Shown one piece after another: positions 24,017 to 33,646 of a stretch of 44,177 bases of DNA (position 1 is the stretch's first letter; each line of letters begins with the position of its first letter). Where the stretch lies: positions 1-44,177 of the forward strand of contig JACSRF010000371.1 in assembly GCA_014879875.1 (NCBI GenBank), in the 5' to 3' direction. Under the pieces are notes generated by a model that saw only the letters and a list, made by a program, of their open reading frames with translations, did no database searches and was not told the origin of the DNA. The stretch is from Anaerolinea sp. GTDB taxonomy: Bacteria > Chloroflexota > Anaerolineae > Promineifilales > Promineifilaceae. The position numbers and the translations under genes were made by a program.

Positions 24017-26929
24017 ATGTCCATCATTAACGGGTTTGAATTACTGCAAGAGCAACACATTGCCGAACTAAACACCAAAGCGCAGCTTTACCGCCACGTC
24101 AAAACAGGCGCCGAACTGCTGTCGCTGCAAAACGACGACGAAAACAAGGTCTTTAATGTCACCTTCCGCACGCCGCCGGCCGATTCCACAGGTCTGCCAC
24201 ACATTATGGAACACAGCGTCCTGGGCGGGTCGCGCAAGTACCCGGTCAAAGAACCCTTTGTCGAACTGCTCAAAGGGTCGGTGAAAACCTTTGTCAACGC
24301 CATGACCTTCCCCGACCAAACCAGTTACCCCGTTGCCAGCACCAATCTGAAAGACTTCTACAACCTGATTGACGTTTATCTGGACGCCGTTTTTCATCCG
24401 CTGCTCACACCACACCACCTGGCGCAAGAAGGGTGGCACTACGAACTGGAAAACGTAGATGCGCCGCTCACCTACAAAGGCGTCGTCTTCAATGAGATGA
24501 AAGGGGCCTACTCCTCCCCGGAAAACGTCCTTTACCGCGCCAGCCGCGAACACCTGTTCCCAGACACTCCCTACACCTTCGACTCTGGCGGCGACCCGCA
24601 GGTGATGCCCAATCTGACCTACGCGCAGTTCAAGCAGTTTCACGATACCTATTACCATCCATCCAACGCGCGCATCTTCTTCTATGGCGACGATGACCCG
24701 CAAGAACGGCTGCGGCTGTTGGATAGCTGGCTTAGCGCGTTTGATCCTATTAACGTACAGGCAGACCTCCCCTTACAACCAACATGGCCTGAGCCGCGCC
24801 GCGTTACCGTGCCTTATAACGTGGATAAGGAGACAGACAACAGCCAGAAAGGGTACGTACATCTGAACTGGCTGCTGCCGGAAGCGACTGATTTTGAACT
24901 GCGCATGGCTTTAAGTGTGCTGTCATTTGCATTAGTCAGCACGCCGGCGTCACCATTGCGCAAGACGCTAATTGATTCTGGCCTGGGTGAGCAAATTACT
25001 GGTGGCGGTCTGAGTACGCAGATGCGGCAGATGACCTTTAGCATCGGGCTGAAAGGGATTCGCCCAGAAAATGCCGATCAGGTGGAGGCGCTCATTTTAC
25101 AAACGCTGGCAACGCTGGCCGATGACGGCATTGATCCAGAGATGGTAGAAGCGGCCGTTAACACCATTGAGTTCAGCCTGCGTGAAAACAACACCGGCTC
25201 TTACCCGCGTGGCCTGGGACTCCTCTTTCGCGCCCTTACGGCCTGGTTATACGGCCGTAACCCCATCGCCCCCCTCGCCTTTACCGCGCCGCTCAACAGC
25301 GTCAAAGAACGCCTCGCCGCTGACCCCACCTACTTGCAAGAGATGATCGGGCAATACCTGGTCAACAACACCCACCGCGTCACCATTGCCCTGGAACCCG
25401 ACCCCGATTTGCAGCAGCGTATGGAACAAGCAGAAAAGGAACGGCTGGCAGCCGTGCGCGCCAACATGGATGAAGCAGACTTACAAACGGCCGTCGCCTA
25501 CACCCACGAACTACGCCAACGTCAGGAAACGGCCGATTCCCCCGCCGACCTGGCCAAAATCCCCCGCCTCACCCTGGCCGACCTTGACAAAGAAAACAAG
25601 CTCATCCCCAGCGCCGTCACCCATGTCGGGAACAGCGAGATTTTACACCACGACCTGTTCACCAACGGCATCGTCTACCTCGACCTGGGCTTTGATTTAC
25701 GCGCCCTGCCCGCGCGCCTGCTGCCTTACGTTAACCTGTTCGGTCGTTCGCTGCTGGAAATCGGTACCGAGAAAGAGGATTTTGTGAAATTGTCGCAGCG
25801 CATCGGGCGCAAAACGGGCGGCATCTCCTACAGCGCTTTGACATCAGCCACACAGCACAGCGACAGGGACATTGCCTACCTTTTCCTGCACGGCAAGGCG
25901 ACCATGAGCCAGGCGCAAGATATGCTCGACATTCTCCGCGACATGCTGCTGACAGTGAAACTGGACAACCCCGACCGCTTCCGCCAGATGGCGCTACAAG
26001 CGAAATCAGGCAAAGAGGCAGGGCTGGTTCCCGGTGGTCATGCGGTGGTCAACGGCCGTCTCCGCGCCCACTTCAACCAATCCGACTGGGTGAGCGAGCA
26101 AATGAGCGGTCTCGACTACCTCTTCATGCTGCGCCAACTCGCCACGGAAATTGAGCAAGATTGGCCGGGCGTGCTGGCAAAACTGGAAGAAATCCGCCGC
26201 CTGCTGATCAACGGTCACGGCATGGTCGCCAACGTCACCCTGGATGGCGACAATTGGGCGCAATTTGCGCCACAACTGCACAACTTCATCGCCGACCTGC
26301 CGACCATCCCCTGGCAGACGGCCGCCTGGCAGCCGGGGCTGAATGGCGACAACGAAGGGCTGACCATCCCGGCGCAGGTTAACTACGTCGGTAAAGGCGC
26401 CAACTTATACGAATTGGGCTACAAACTGGACGGTTCCATCGCCGTCATCACCAACATTCTGCGCCTGACCCATCTCTGGGAAAAAATTCGCGTGCAGGGC
26501 GGCGCATACGGCGCATTTTGCAGCTTCGACAAACGCTCCGGCGTGTTCACTTTCCTCTCCTACCGCGACCCGAACCTGCTGGACACGCTGTCCCATTATG
26601 ACAGCGCCGCCGACTTCCTACGCCAACTCGACCTCCCGCGCGAAGAATTGGAAAAGGGGATCATCGGCGCGATCAGCGGTCTGGATGCGTACCAACTACC
26701 AGACGCAAAGGGGTACACCTCGCTGATCTGGCATTTGCTGGGCGAAAGCGACGCCAGCCGTCAGCAGTACCGTGAACAGGTGTTAAGCACAACCCAGGCA
26801 GACTTCAAGGCGTTTGCCGAGGTATTGGCGCAAGTAAAGGAACGAGGCCAGGTGGTGGTGATGGGCGCGGCGGATGCGGTAACGGCCGTTAACCACAACA
26901 ACTGGCTGCGCGTGACCAAAGTGATGTAA
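24017..26929 (+). CDS. M16C zinc metalloprotease, PreP/Cym1-like
   Basis: 970-aa protease of the presequence-protease family, full family length. The inverted zinc motif HIMEH (about 62-66) and the distal Glu in FNEMKGAYSSPE (about 158-169) complete the active site in the first of two M16 halves. The second half (about 560-970) keeps YLDLGFDL, a PLC-type RVQGGAYG (about 824-831) and the FLSYRDPN motif that closes the substrate chamber. These enzymes degrade free peptides of up to about 65 residues. ATG 24017 is chosen over an upstream TTG because AGGGAAAA lies about 6 nt before it and it matches family length. Stand-alone gene. Confidence 0.93.
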   Translation: MSIINGFELLQEQHIAELNTKAQLYRHVKTGAELLSLQNDDENKVFNVTFRTPPADSTGLPHIMEHSVLGGSRKYPVKEPFVELLKGSVKTFVNAMTFPDQTSYPVASTNLKDFYNLIDVYLDAVFHPLLTPHHLAQEGWHYELENVDAPLTYKGVVFNEMKGAYSSPENVLYRASREHLFPDTPYTFDSGGDPQVMPNLTYAQFKQFHDTYYHPSNARIFFYGDDDPQERLRLLDSWLSAFDPINVQADLPLQPTWPEPRRVTVPYNVDKETDNSQKGYVHLNWLLPEATDFELRMALSVLSFALVSTPASPLRKTLIDSGLGEQITGGGLSTQMRQMTFSIGLKGIRPENADQVEALILQTLATLADDGIDPEMVEAAVNTIEFSLRENNTGSYPRGLGLLFRALTAWLYGRNPIAPLAFTAPLNSVKERLAADPTYLQEMIGQYLVNNTHRVTIALEPDPDLQQRMEQAEKERLAAVRANMDEADLQTAVAYTHELRQRQETADSPADLAKIPRLTLADLDKENKLIPSAVTHVGNSEILHHDLFTNGIVYLDLGFDLRALPARLLPYVNLFGRSLLEIGTEKEDFVKLSQRIGRKTGGISYSALTSATQHSDRDIAYLFLHGKATMSQAQDMLDILRDMLLTVKLDNPDRFRQMALQAKSGKEAGLVPGGHAVVNGRLRAHFNQSDWVSEQMSGLDYLFMLRQLATEIEQDWPGVLAKLEEIRRLLINGHGMVANVTLDGDNWAQFAPQLHNFIADLPTIPWQTAAWQPGLNGDNEGLTIPAQVNYVGKGANLYELGYKLDGSIAVITNILRLTHLWEKIRVQGGAYGAFCSFDKRSGVFTFLSYRDPNLLDTLSHYDSAADFLRQLDLPREELEKGIIGAISGLDAYQLPDAKGYTSLIWHLLGESDASRQQYREQVLSTTQADFKAFAEVLAQVKERGQVVVMGAADAVTAVNHNNWLRVTKVM

Positions 26930-27004
26930 AGTAGGGGATACGGCCGTTTCTCCCACACTCACCAACTTTACCATCCCTGTCCAGACAATTTTTAGCGAAT
27001 ACTT

Positions 27005-27826
27005 ATGAGCGTAACCAATCTCGCCAAACGACGCGGCAAAATTTTAGACGACATCATGCAGTTCCATCGGGAGCAGCTGCTCAAAACGATGCGCGAAACA
27101 CCGCTGGAAGACCTGCGCGCCTTTGCCAGCGTCGCGCCCCCCAAAACCGACCTGGTAAAGCTGCTGCAACAGCCAGGCATGACAATCATCGCCGGCTGCC
27201 AGAAGGCGTCACCGGTGAAGGGCCTGCTCGTGCCCGGCTATGACGCCGTGCGCCGGGCAGGCAAATTTGTGGAAGCAGGCGCAACGGCCGTTGCCATCCA
27301 CACCGACGCGCGCCATTACCAGGGGCAACTGGCCGACCTGCGCGACGCGCGCGAAACGCTGCCGCGCAAGATACCTGTCATCCGTCACGACTTCATCTTC
27401 GACCCATACCAGGTGTACGAATCGTGTGTGGCCGGGGCAGATGGCGTGACGCTGTTAACGGCCGTCCTCGGCGCAGCCGACCTGCGCGAACTGGTACAGC
27501 TCACACAAAAGCTGCACATGACCCCCATCGTGGACGTACACACCGAAGCCGAATTGACGCAAGCAGTGGCGGCGCAACCTCCCGTCATCCTCATCAACCG
27601 GCGCAACTGGCAAACCTTTGAACTGCACGAAAACCGGGTGGCCGAACTGCGCCCCCTCCTGCCGGAAACCATCCTGGTCATTGGCAGCGGTGGCTACGAC
27701 ACCCCCACCGCCATTCATCAGGCGCGCGCCCACCGTCTGCATGGTATTCTCATTGGCGAAGCCCTGGCGCGGCACAAAGCGCCGGATTTGTTGTTACAAG
27801 AGATGGTGCGGGCGAACGGCCATTAG
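27005..27826 (+). CDS. IGPS (TrpC)-like barrel protein with lost catalytic residues
   Basis: 273-aa TIM-barrel that aligns end to end with indole-3-glycerol-phosphate synthase. Landmarks: KASPVKG (about 68-74), HYQGQL (about 103-108), HDFIFDPYQVYES (about 127-139), GADGVTLL, VDVHTEAEL (about 178-186), INRRNW (about 199-204), GSGGYDT (about 229-235) and ILIGEAL. But the E-x-K before ASP is G-x-Q, the K of KDF is His, the E of EVH is Asp, and the E of ESG is Gly. Those residues do acid/base chemistry in IGPS, so the protein is unlikely to make indole-glycerol phosphate. It is not in a trp operon. It may be a phosphate-binding barrel with a new job. No clear ribosome site precedes the ATG. Confidence 0.8.
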   Translation: MSVTNLAKRRGKILDDIMQFHREQLLKTMRETPLEDLRAFASVAPPKTDLVKLLQQPGMTIIAGCQKASPVKGLLVPGYDAVRRAGKFVEAGATAVAIHTDARHYQGQLADLRDARETLPRKIPVIRHDFIFDPYQVYESCVAGADGVTLLTAVLGAADLRELVQLTQKLHMTPIVDVHTEAELTQAVAAQPPVILINRRNWQTFELHENRVAELRPLLPETILVIGSGGYDTPTAIHQARAHRLHGILIGEALARHKAPDLLLQEMVRANGH

Positions 27827-27843
27827 TTAATTGACCAATAACC

Positions 27844-27877
27844 AGCAGCCGCGTTCCTCAACAGGAACGCGGCTGCT
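27844..27877 (+). terminator. Perfect 15-bp terminator hairpin after the TrpC-like gene
   Basis: Arms 27844-27858 and 27863-27877 around loop CAAC, followed by CTTT. Core CCGCGTTCCT/AGGAACGCGG is shared with the hairpin after the aldolase gene. It sits between convergent genes and could stop transcription from both sides. Confidence 0.8.
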
Positions 27878-27879
27878 CT

Positions 27880-28875
27880 TTAGTTCAGCCGCGTCAAATT
27901 AGATTGCGCTTGTTCAGCTAAAAACCGCACAAACAAAGGCAACGAATCCAACAACGTCGCCTGACGTTGCAATTCGCGCAGCATTTCCAATTCCGTCACC
28001 TGCTCCAGGTCGTCAACTATCTCTTGAGAAAGGTTGCCAAAACGGACTTGCAAGGTCGTGGCAATGCTATCACGCAATCCCCGCTGCATCCCTTGCTGCA
28101 TCCCTTGCTGCATCCCTTCTTCTCTTGCCAATCGCTCAAAACTGGTAACGTACTGCATACTCACCTCCGCTTCAAATGTCGTCACATCTGCCCGCAGCTG
28201 CGCTTCTAAACTGGCAGGTAATGTCATCACCCAATCTATAAACCGCAGCAGTTCCGCAATAACCTGCCGTTCATACCCGCGTTGATATAAAAACTTGATC
28301 AGCGTTAGCTTCGCCCCGTACCGCTGCATCGGATCGCGGCGGGTGGATTGGGTCTGCAAATGCGCCATCACTACAACGGCGAACGGATTGTCATTCACGG
28401 CCAACTCATCCAACTGCTGTTGATAGTCTAACAGTTTCACCGTAGGAAAGTCTAGTGATAGACGGCAGCCAAATAAGTCATACCCAAAATGGTCAGGTCG
28501 CCAACTCGCCCGGTTGTCGGTGAGGATCGCCAGACTGACAACCTGCCGTTGATAATGGTCATAGATGCGGTAGTGGTAGATAAACATGCGTTCGGCAAAG
28601 GACTCTTCTGGCGCGCCCTGTACTTCCAGGTGAATCAATATCCAGGTTTCACGGCCGTTCAGCAGATACACTTGCACTAATTTATCCACATACCGCTTGC
28701 CGGTTTGCGCGTCGCGGGTCACTTTTTGAAACTCCTTATCCAGAAAGGTATATCCCTTTGACCAATCTATGGCCGCGTATACCTGGGGAAAGAAGAAGTG
28801 CATACACTGGGGAAAGAACTGCTCGATCACCTCTTTCCAGGGGGAATCGTAATCGCTCTGGGGGCTATTCTCCAT
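27880..28875 (-). CDS. Rpn/YhgA-like PD-(D/E)XK protein
   Basis: 331-aa protein of the Rpn (recombination-promoting nuclease)/DUF4351-type family. Residues about 20-130 contain the PD-(D/E)XK-like segment: WSKGYTFLDKEFQKV, YVDKLVQVYLLNG and WILIHLEVQG, with Asp and Glu spaced as in the nuclease core. The middle contains helical repeats, then GMQQGMQQGMQRG (about 265-277), a tetrapeptide repeat typical near the C-terminus of this family. ATG 28875 is chosen because AAGGAGGTC lies 6 nt upstream. The gene start overlaps the end of the GH31 gene by 11 bp, and both are on the same strand, so they may be co-transcribed. Many members are linked to mobile DNA or phage; nuclease activity is inferred only. 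Confidence 0.8.
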   Translation of the reverse strand: MENSPQSDYDSPWKEVIEQFFPQCMHFFFPQVYAAIDWSKGYTFLDKEFQKVTRDAQTGKRYVDKLVQVYLLNGRETWILIHLEVQGAPEESFAERMFIYHYRIYDHYQRQVVSLAILTDNRASWRPDHFGYDLFGCRLSLDFPTVKLLDYQQQLDELAVNDNPFAVVVMAHLQTQSTRRDPMQRYGAKLTLIKFLYQRGYERQVIAELLRFIDWVMTLPASLEAQLRADVTTFEAEVSMQYVTSFERLAREEGMQQGMQQGMQRGLRDSIATTLQVRFGNLSQEIVDDLEQVTELEMLRELQRQATLLDSLPLFVRFLAEQAQSNLTRLN

Positions 28876-31513
28876 AACAGACCTCCTTGTAAATGTCGGC
28901 GTAAACGGCCGTCCCCCGCCACACCTTCTCCGGTACAATCGCCTTAAAACGGGGCATGGTCCCGCTCTCATGATGATAACGCTGCGCCAGATTCCAGGTG
29001 TGCAAGTCCGACTGCGTAAACCGGTAGCGCACAACATCGCTCTCCCGATTATTCCAGAGCAGCAGCAAATCAGGGTGGCGCATCTGCGTGATGTGATGGA
29101 TGCCCGCTTGCTGCGTCACTTCCAGCAGCGCCCGCGTTTGCCCGGCCGTCAGCGCCAGTTCATATTGCGCCAGCAGCGCCGGGTTTTCCCGCAGCGCGGC
29201 CAGTTGTGGGGCCAATACCCCTTTGGTCATACTGTCCAGCTTAAAGGCGCGCAGCATTGCCAGCAAGCGCTCCTCCAGGCGGTCACGGCGCGCCAGCAAT
29301 GTGGCGCGGCTGGTACTCAGGATCAGGCTGATGGCGGCGTGTTTGGGCACGTCAACGGCCGTTACATGCACCGTCTCCGTCTCTTCATCATACGTAAACG
29401 CCCAATTTTCCGCCGGCTGCCCTCCGATTTGCAACAAAACCCGGTCGGGATTCACCACGCCATGCAGCCGGAAATGGTACTGGCGCGTGTCCGGGATCGT
29501 CGCTGTGCGCGCCGCATCTACCTGCACCGTTAGCTCCAATTCTGTTTCCCGCCAATGCTGCCGCACCTCAGTCAACCCATAATCCGCATCTTGTGTCTCC
29601 CCGTCATCTTCATACAACACAAAACAGTTATCCGCCCCGGCAAAAACGTGAATGTCCAATTCTGCCGGATTGACGACGCCGCCCCATCCCACCTTTGGCC
29701 CCAGGGGCACAATCGCCCCCGCTTTGGCAAACACAGGCACGTCCGCTAACTGCCCGTACAGCGCATACCAGCCATCGCCGCGGAAATATTCGCCGCTGAA
29801 AAAGTCATACCAATCACCGGCAGGCAGCCATGCCACCTGGCGGCTGAGGCGCGTATCCGGGTTCGCCGGGCTGGTGAAGGGCGCGACCAGTAGTTCTGTG
29901 CCAAAGGTGTACTGCTGTGGGCAGTAGTAGGCGGCTGCGGCTTCTGGGTAGTCGTGGTACAACGGCCGTACCAACGGCAAACTGTCACGGTGATGCCGCC
30001 AGGACATGGTATACAAATACGGGATCAGCGCGTGGCGCAACTGCATCGCGTCGCGCGTAAGGCGCAGCACCTCCTCATCATACCCCCAGGGACAACGTTC
30101 GTGGAAGGCGTTTTTGGTGCTGTGCAGGCGCATAATCGGGCTGAACACGCCAAACTGCACCCAGCGCGTGTACAGTTCCCTATCTTCGGTACCCATCATA
30201 TGCCCGCCAATGTCATGGCTCCACCAACCGTAGCCCACGTTCGCGGCCGTTGCCGTGAAGTAAGGTTGAAAAGCCAACGATTCCCAGGTGACGTGCGTAT
30301 CGCCGGAGAAGCCAATCGGATAACGGTGGTTGCCCAGCCCGCCCCAACGCGAGAAGATGAACGGCCGTTTCCCCGTCCGCGCCAGGTCATGAAAATGAAT
30401 GTGATTCAACCACCACAGCGGGTCCAGCCCCGGCAGCTTGCTCAACTCCCCTTGCTGCCAATCCATCCACCAAAAATCCACCCCCTGCGCTTCCAGTGGA
30501 TGGTGCAGTTCCTCCAGGTACGCCTGCGTAAATTGCGGGTCGGCGATGTCAAACCGCACCGGTTCCTGGCTGTCCGGGTCTATGCCCATGCGCCGCGCCA
30601 TCGCCGCATACGCCGCTTCGTGCGGCCACACGCCATCCGCCGGATGCAAATTGAGCGCCGTTTTCAACCCCTGCGCGTGCAGCCAACTGATAAACCCTTG
30701 CGGATCAGGGAACAGCGCCCGATTCCAGGTATAACCAGTCCAACCGCTGGTGTGCCACGCCCAGGTTGCCCCTTCGTAATGCACGTCGGTTATGTGCCAA
30801 TCCATGTCTATAATACATACCGACAAGGGAACCTGATGTTCCCGAAAGTCGCGCATTAATTGTGTCAATTCGGCCTGGGAATAGCCCCAATACCGGCTCC
30901 ACCAGTTGCCCAAGGCCCAGCGCGGCAGCGGCGGCGGCGGGCCGGCAACCTTGCTGAAATCACGCAAACAGGCGCGGTAATCATGCCCATAACCAAAAAA
31001 GTACAGATCAACGGCCTCCCCCTGTCGCAGTTCCAGCCACCCTTCCTCATTGAAAACCAGGCTGCGCGAATCATCCACCACCGCCCAACCGGCGCGCGAC
31101 ATCAACCCCAGTTCCAACGGCGTGCTGCCGCTTACCTCGTCCAGCGTGCGATACGTACCGAGCAAGTTGTCTGTTTGCGCGTCGCCATAATGCCAGGTCA
31201 CGCCGCTTTCGCGCAGCGTAATCAGCAACGTCTTGGCGCTAAACGGCTTGCCAATCTGGTAACGCAGCGTTAAGAAGTTAGTTTTGATGATTATTTCTGA
31301 CTCGCTACGCGAAAACTCGAAATCAGGGACCGGCTGCCGCCGATACCAAAACGCCTGGCTGGGACGATCTTCAAACACGTTATCAGGGCTGTACTCCAGG
31401 CGCAGCAGCCGTTCGGTGAGTACCGTGATCCGTACATTTGGCGCGGTGACAACGGCCGTCGCCTCCGCCTGGGGGGTAAATGGAATGTGGAAATGGTTTG
31501 GTAAACGGCTCAT
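28865..31513 (-). CDS. GH31 alpha-glucosidase/xylosidase-type enzyme
   Basis: 882-aa cytoplasmic enzyme. An N-terminal beta-sandwich (about 1-200) precedes the barrel: PRWALGNWWSRYWGYS (about 197-212), SVCIIDMDWH (about 232-241), FDIADPQFTQAYL (about 325) and the nucleophile strand DFWWMDWQQG (about 349-358), where an Asp follows WWM. The acid/base Asp is in GFSGDTHVTWESL (about 407-419). MRLHST and PYLYTM are also conserved GH31 residues. A C-terminal extension of about 130 residues is not recognised. The family acts on alpha-glucosides, xylosides and related sugars; substrate not decidable. Single gene, followed without a gap by the Rpn-like gene. Confidence 0.92.
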   Translation of the reverse strand: MSRLPNHFHIPFTPQAEATAVVTAPNVRITVLTERLLRLEYSPDNVFEDRPSQAFWYRRQPVPDFEFSRSESEIIIKTNFLTLRYQIGKPFSAKTLLITLRESGVTWHYGDAQTDNLLGTYRTLDEVSGSTPLELGLMSRAGWAVVDDSRSLVFNEEGWLELRQGEAVDLYFFGYGHDYRACLRDFSKVAGPPPPLPRWALGNWWSRYWGYSQAELTQLMRDFREHQVPLSVCIIDMDWHITDVHYEGATWAWHTSGWTGYTWNRALFPDPQGFISWLHAQGLKTALNLHPADGVWPHEAAYAAMARRMGIDPDSQEPVRFDIADPQFTQAYLEELHHPLEAQGVDFWWMDWQQGELSKLPGLDPLWWLNHIHFHDLARTGKRPFIFSRWGGLGNHRYPIGFSGDTHVTWESLAFQPYFTATAANVGYGWWSHDIGGHMMGTEDRELYTRWVQFGVFSPIMRLHSTKNAFHERCPWGYDEEVLRLTRDAMQLRHALIPYLYTMSWRHHRDSLPLVRPLYHDYPEAAAAYYCPQQYTFGTELLVAPFTSPANPDTRLSRQVAWLPAGDWYDFFSGEYFRGDGWYALYGQLADVPVFAKAGAIVPLGPKVGWGGVVNPAELDIHVFAGADNCFVLYEDDGETQDADYGLTEVRQHWRETELELTVQVDAARTATIPDTRQYHFRLHGVVNPDRVLLQIGGQPAENWAFTYDEETETVHVTAVDVPKHAAISLILSTSRATLLARRDRLEERLLAMLRAFKLDSMTKGVLAPQLAALRENPALLAQYELALTAGQTRALLEVTQQAGIHHITQMRHPDLLLLWNNRESDVVRYRFTQSDLHTWNLAQRYHHESGTMPRFKAIVPEKVWRGTAVYADIYKEVCYGE

Positions 31514-31638
31514 CCGCTTTTCTCCTCGTATAAAATCGGGCTAATGAGATTTGTTAATTTGCGCTGCCCACCCCATTGTCTCTAATTTGCTGAAGTTTGA
31601 CGAAAATGCAATCATCCAATTCTGCTACAATTACCGGC

Positions 31639-32493
31639 ATGACAACGACAATCCAAACACCCCTCATTGTCGGCTTTGTGGCCGACATCATGTTCACAAC
31701 GCGCATTGCCGCGGCCGCCCAACGCGCCGGCTTTCGCCTTCACTGGGTAGAAGACGCCCAGGCCATCAGCACGCCCACCCCGCAAGCGCCCACCGAAACC
31801 CCAGGGGAAATGTTGTACGGCCGTGAAGGACAATTATTTGCGCAAATGACAGCCTGGCAGCCGGCTCTGCTCTTGTTCGATTTAACGAACACGGCCGTTC
31901 CCTGGCAAACATGGATCCCCATCCTCAAATCCTCCCCCGCCACCCGGCGCATCCCCATCATGTGCTTTGGCCCACACGAAGACGTGGAACGGATGCAACT
32001 GGCGCGGCGCGTGGGCGCAGACATCGTGCTGGCGCGTTCTCGCTTCACGACAAACATGCCGCAACTTTTGCAGCAGCACGCGCGTATTCCCGATCACGAT
32101 GCTATCGGCGCTGCCTGCGCCGAACCACTGCCGGAACTGGCGCAGCGTGGCATTGGCCTGTTTAACAAGGGCGACTATTACCAATGTCACGACGATCTGG
32201 AAGAAATGTGGCGGCAAGACGCCGGCCCAGGACGCGACCTCTATCGCGGCATTTTACAAGTGGGCATTGCCCTCTATCAGGTACAGCAGGGCAATTATCG
32301 CGGCGCGGTCAAAATGCTGCTGCGCGTGCGACAATGGCTGGCCCCCCTACCCGCTACCTGCCGCGGCGTAGACATCGCCCGCCTGCGCGCCAACGTCGAA
32401 ACCTATTACCAACAGGTACAGACGTTAACAGCAGACAACCTGCACCAATTTGATTGGACCGTGGTGGAACCAATTCACGTGCAGCAAGGATAA
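31639..32493 (+). CDS. Pseudo-receiver plus DUF309 protein
   Basis: 284-aa protein from ATG 31639; frame starts further upstream (TTG, ATG 31606) have no ribosome site. N-terminal residues about 8-150 resemble a response-regulator receiver with Asp in LLLFDLTN, but a Lys is missing at the end (LARSRF has Arg) and a Pro/Thr-rich insert interrupts the first part. Residues about 170-280 match DUF309: FNKGDYYQCHDDLEEMWR, RDLYRGILQVGIALYQVQQGN and MLLRVRQWL. A TACAAT -10-like sequence ends 7 nt before the ATG, so the mRNA may be leaderless. Four base pairs separate its stop from the AI-2E permease ATG, suggesting an operon. Confidence 0.75.
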   Translation: MTTTIQTPLIVGFVADIMFTTRIAAAAQRAGFRLHWVEDAQAISTPTPQAPTETPGEMLYGREGQLFAQMTAWQPALLLFDLTNTAVPWQTWIPILKSSPATRRIPIMCFGPHEDVERMQLARRVGADIVLARSRFTTNMPQLLQQHARIPDHDAIGAACAEPLPELAQRGIGLFNKGDYYQCHDDLEEMWRQDAGPGRDLYRGILQVGIALYQVQQGNYRGAVKMLLRVRQWLAPLPATCRGVDIARLRANVETYYQQVQTLTADNLHQFDWTVVEPIHVQQG

Positions 32494-32497
32494 GAAT

Positions 32498-33607
32498 ATG
32501 AACGAGCATTGGTCACAAACAACCCGTGTGATTGTGATCACGGTGATTCTGGTCTTGAGCGGGATTTTTTTGTATGCGATACGGCCGTTACTCTACTCCC
32601 TCACCATTGCCGCCCTCATCGCCTATACCTTATATCCGCTGGTGCTGCGCGCCGCACGCCACCCGCGCTTTTCCCAACAGACGGCCGTTCTCGTCGTCTA
32701 CCTGCCCTTCCTCGCTATCCTCATCGCCACACCCAGCACCATCATCCCCATCCTCGCGCGCCAGATTCAAACCCTGACCGACGAGTTAATTCTGGTCATG
32801 ACCCAACTCGAAGCCATGCTCACACGCCCCTTCACGCTGCTCGGACACACGTTCACGCAAGAACAGTTGGCGCTCTTTCTTAACTTCAACGCCGCCTCGC
32901 TGGCCCCAGAAGCGATTGACGCCCTGCACGTATTAGAAGCAACCTCAACCAGCCTTATCTGGTTTGTACTGGTTGTCGTCACCATCTTTTACCTGCTGCG
33001 CGATTGGGACAAGCTGCGCGACTGGCTGATCGGCCTGGCTCCGCATTCTGAACAAGCTGATTTACACCGCCTGCTCACCGACGTTGACGCCACCTGGCGC
33101 GCCTATTTTCGCGGCACATTAACGCTGATGGTCATGATGGGCATCTTTTTCACCATCAGCGGGCTGGCGTTGGGGCTGCAAGGGGCGGTCGCTATTGGGC
33201 TGCTCACCGGCTTACTCAGCATCATCCCTGAACTTGGGCCGCTCATTGCCGGGATTCTGGCGTCGCTGGTCGCTCTGTTTCAAGGTTCCAGCTACCTGCC
33301 CCTCTCCAATTTTTGGTTTGCCGTCCTCATCGCCGCCATTTACATCGTGGTGATGCAGGTGAAATCATTTTGGATACGGCCGCTCGTCATGGGGCGCTTT
33401 TTACACATGAACACCGGGCTGGTCTTTGTCGCCATCATTGGCGCGGCGCTGCTGTCCGGCGTTCTGGCCGCGCTGATCATCTTGCCGGTATTGGCAACGG
33501 CCGCGCACATCGGGCATTACATTCGCTGCCGTCTGCTGAACATTGACCCCTGGCCGGAGATAGAGACGGTAACGGCCGTTGCCCCCACGTTAATAGAAAC
33601 CCCATAA
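32498..33607 (+). CDS. AI-2E family transporter
   Basis: 369-aa membrane protein. N-terminal helices (about 8-30, 35-55 and 60-85), an amphipathic central domain (about 95-155), then five more helices to residue 340. PELGPLIAGI (about 247-256) and VMQVKSFWIRPLVMGR (about 284-299) are typical AI-2E/PerM motifs. These proteins carry ions, peptides or quorum signals; the AI-2 label is historical. ATG 32498 has AAGGA 6 nt upstream. Follows the DUF309 gene by 4 bp and probably forms a two-gene operon with it. Ends in a bidirectional terminator shared with the convergent Ca2+ ATPase gene. Confidence 0.9.
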   Translation: MNEHWSQTTRVIVITVILVLSGIFLYAIRPLLYSLTIAALIAYTLYPLVLRAARHPRFSQQTAVLVVYLPFLAILIATPSTIIPILARQIQTLTDELILVMTQLEAMLTRPFTLLGHTFTQEQLALFLNFNAASLAPEAIDALHVLEATSTSLIWFVLVVVTIFYLLRDWDKLRDWLIGLAPHSEQADLHRLLTDVDATWRAYFRGTLTLMVMMGIFFTISGLALGLQGAVAIGLLTGLLSIIPELGPLIAGILASLVALFQGSSYLPLSNFWFAVLIAAIYIVVMQVKSFWIRPLVMGRFLHMNTGLVFVAIIGAALLSGVLAALIILPVLATAAHIGHYIRCRLLNIDPWPEIETVTAVAPTLIETP

Positions 33608-33614
33608 ATAAAAA

Positions 33615-33638
33615 AGGGCGATTTTGGAAAATCGCCCT
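33615..33638. terminator. Bidirectional terminator between permease and P-type ATPase genes
   Basis: Perfect 11-bp stem AGGGCGATTTT/AAAATCGCCCT with a 2-base apex (3-4 when outer bases open), flanked by AAAAA on one side and TTAATTTT on the other. It serves the two genes that converge 40 bp apart. Confidence 0.85.
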
Positions 33639-33646
33639 ACTTAATT

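Noticed and set aside
28082-28118. Short direct repeats as a possible CRISPR or VNTR
   Set aside because: They are in-frame codons for the GMQQ tetrapeptide repeat of the Rpn-like protein, with no spacers.
28876-29037. 54-codon N-terminal extension of the Rpn-like gene
   Set aside because: It overlaps the GH31 gene and has no ribosome site; the downstream ATG has AAGGAGGTC.
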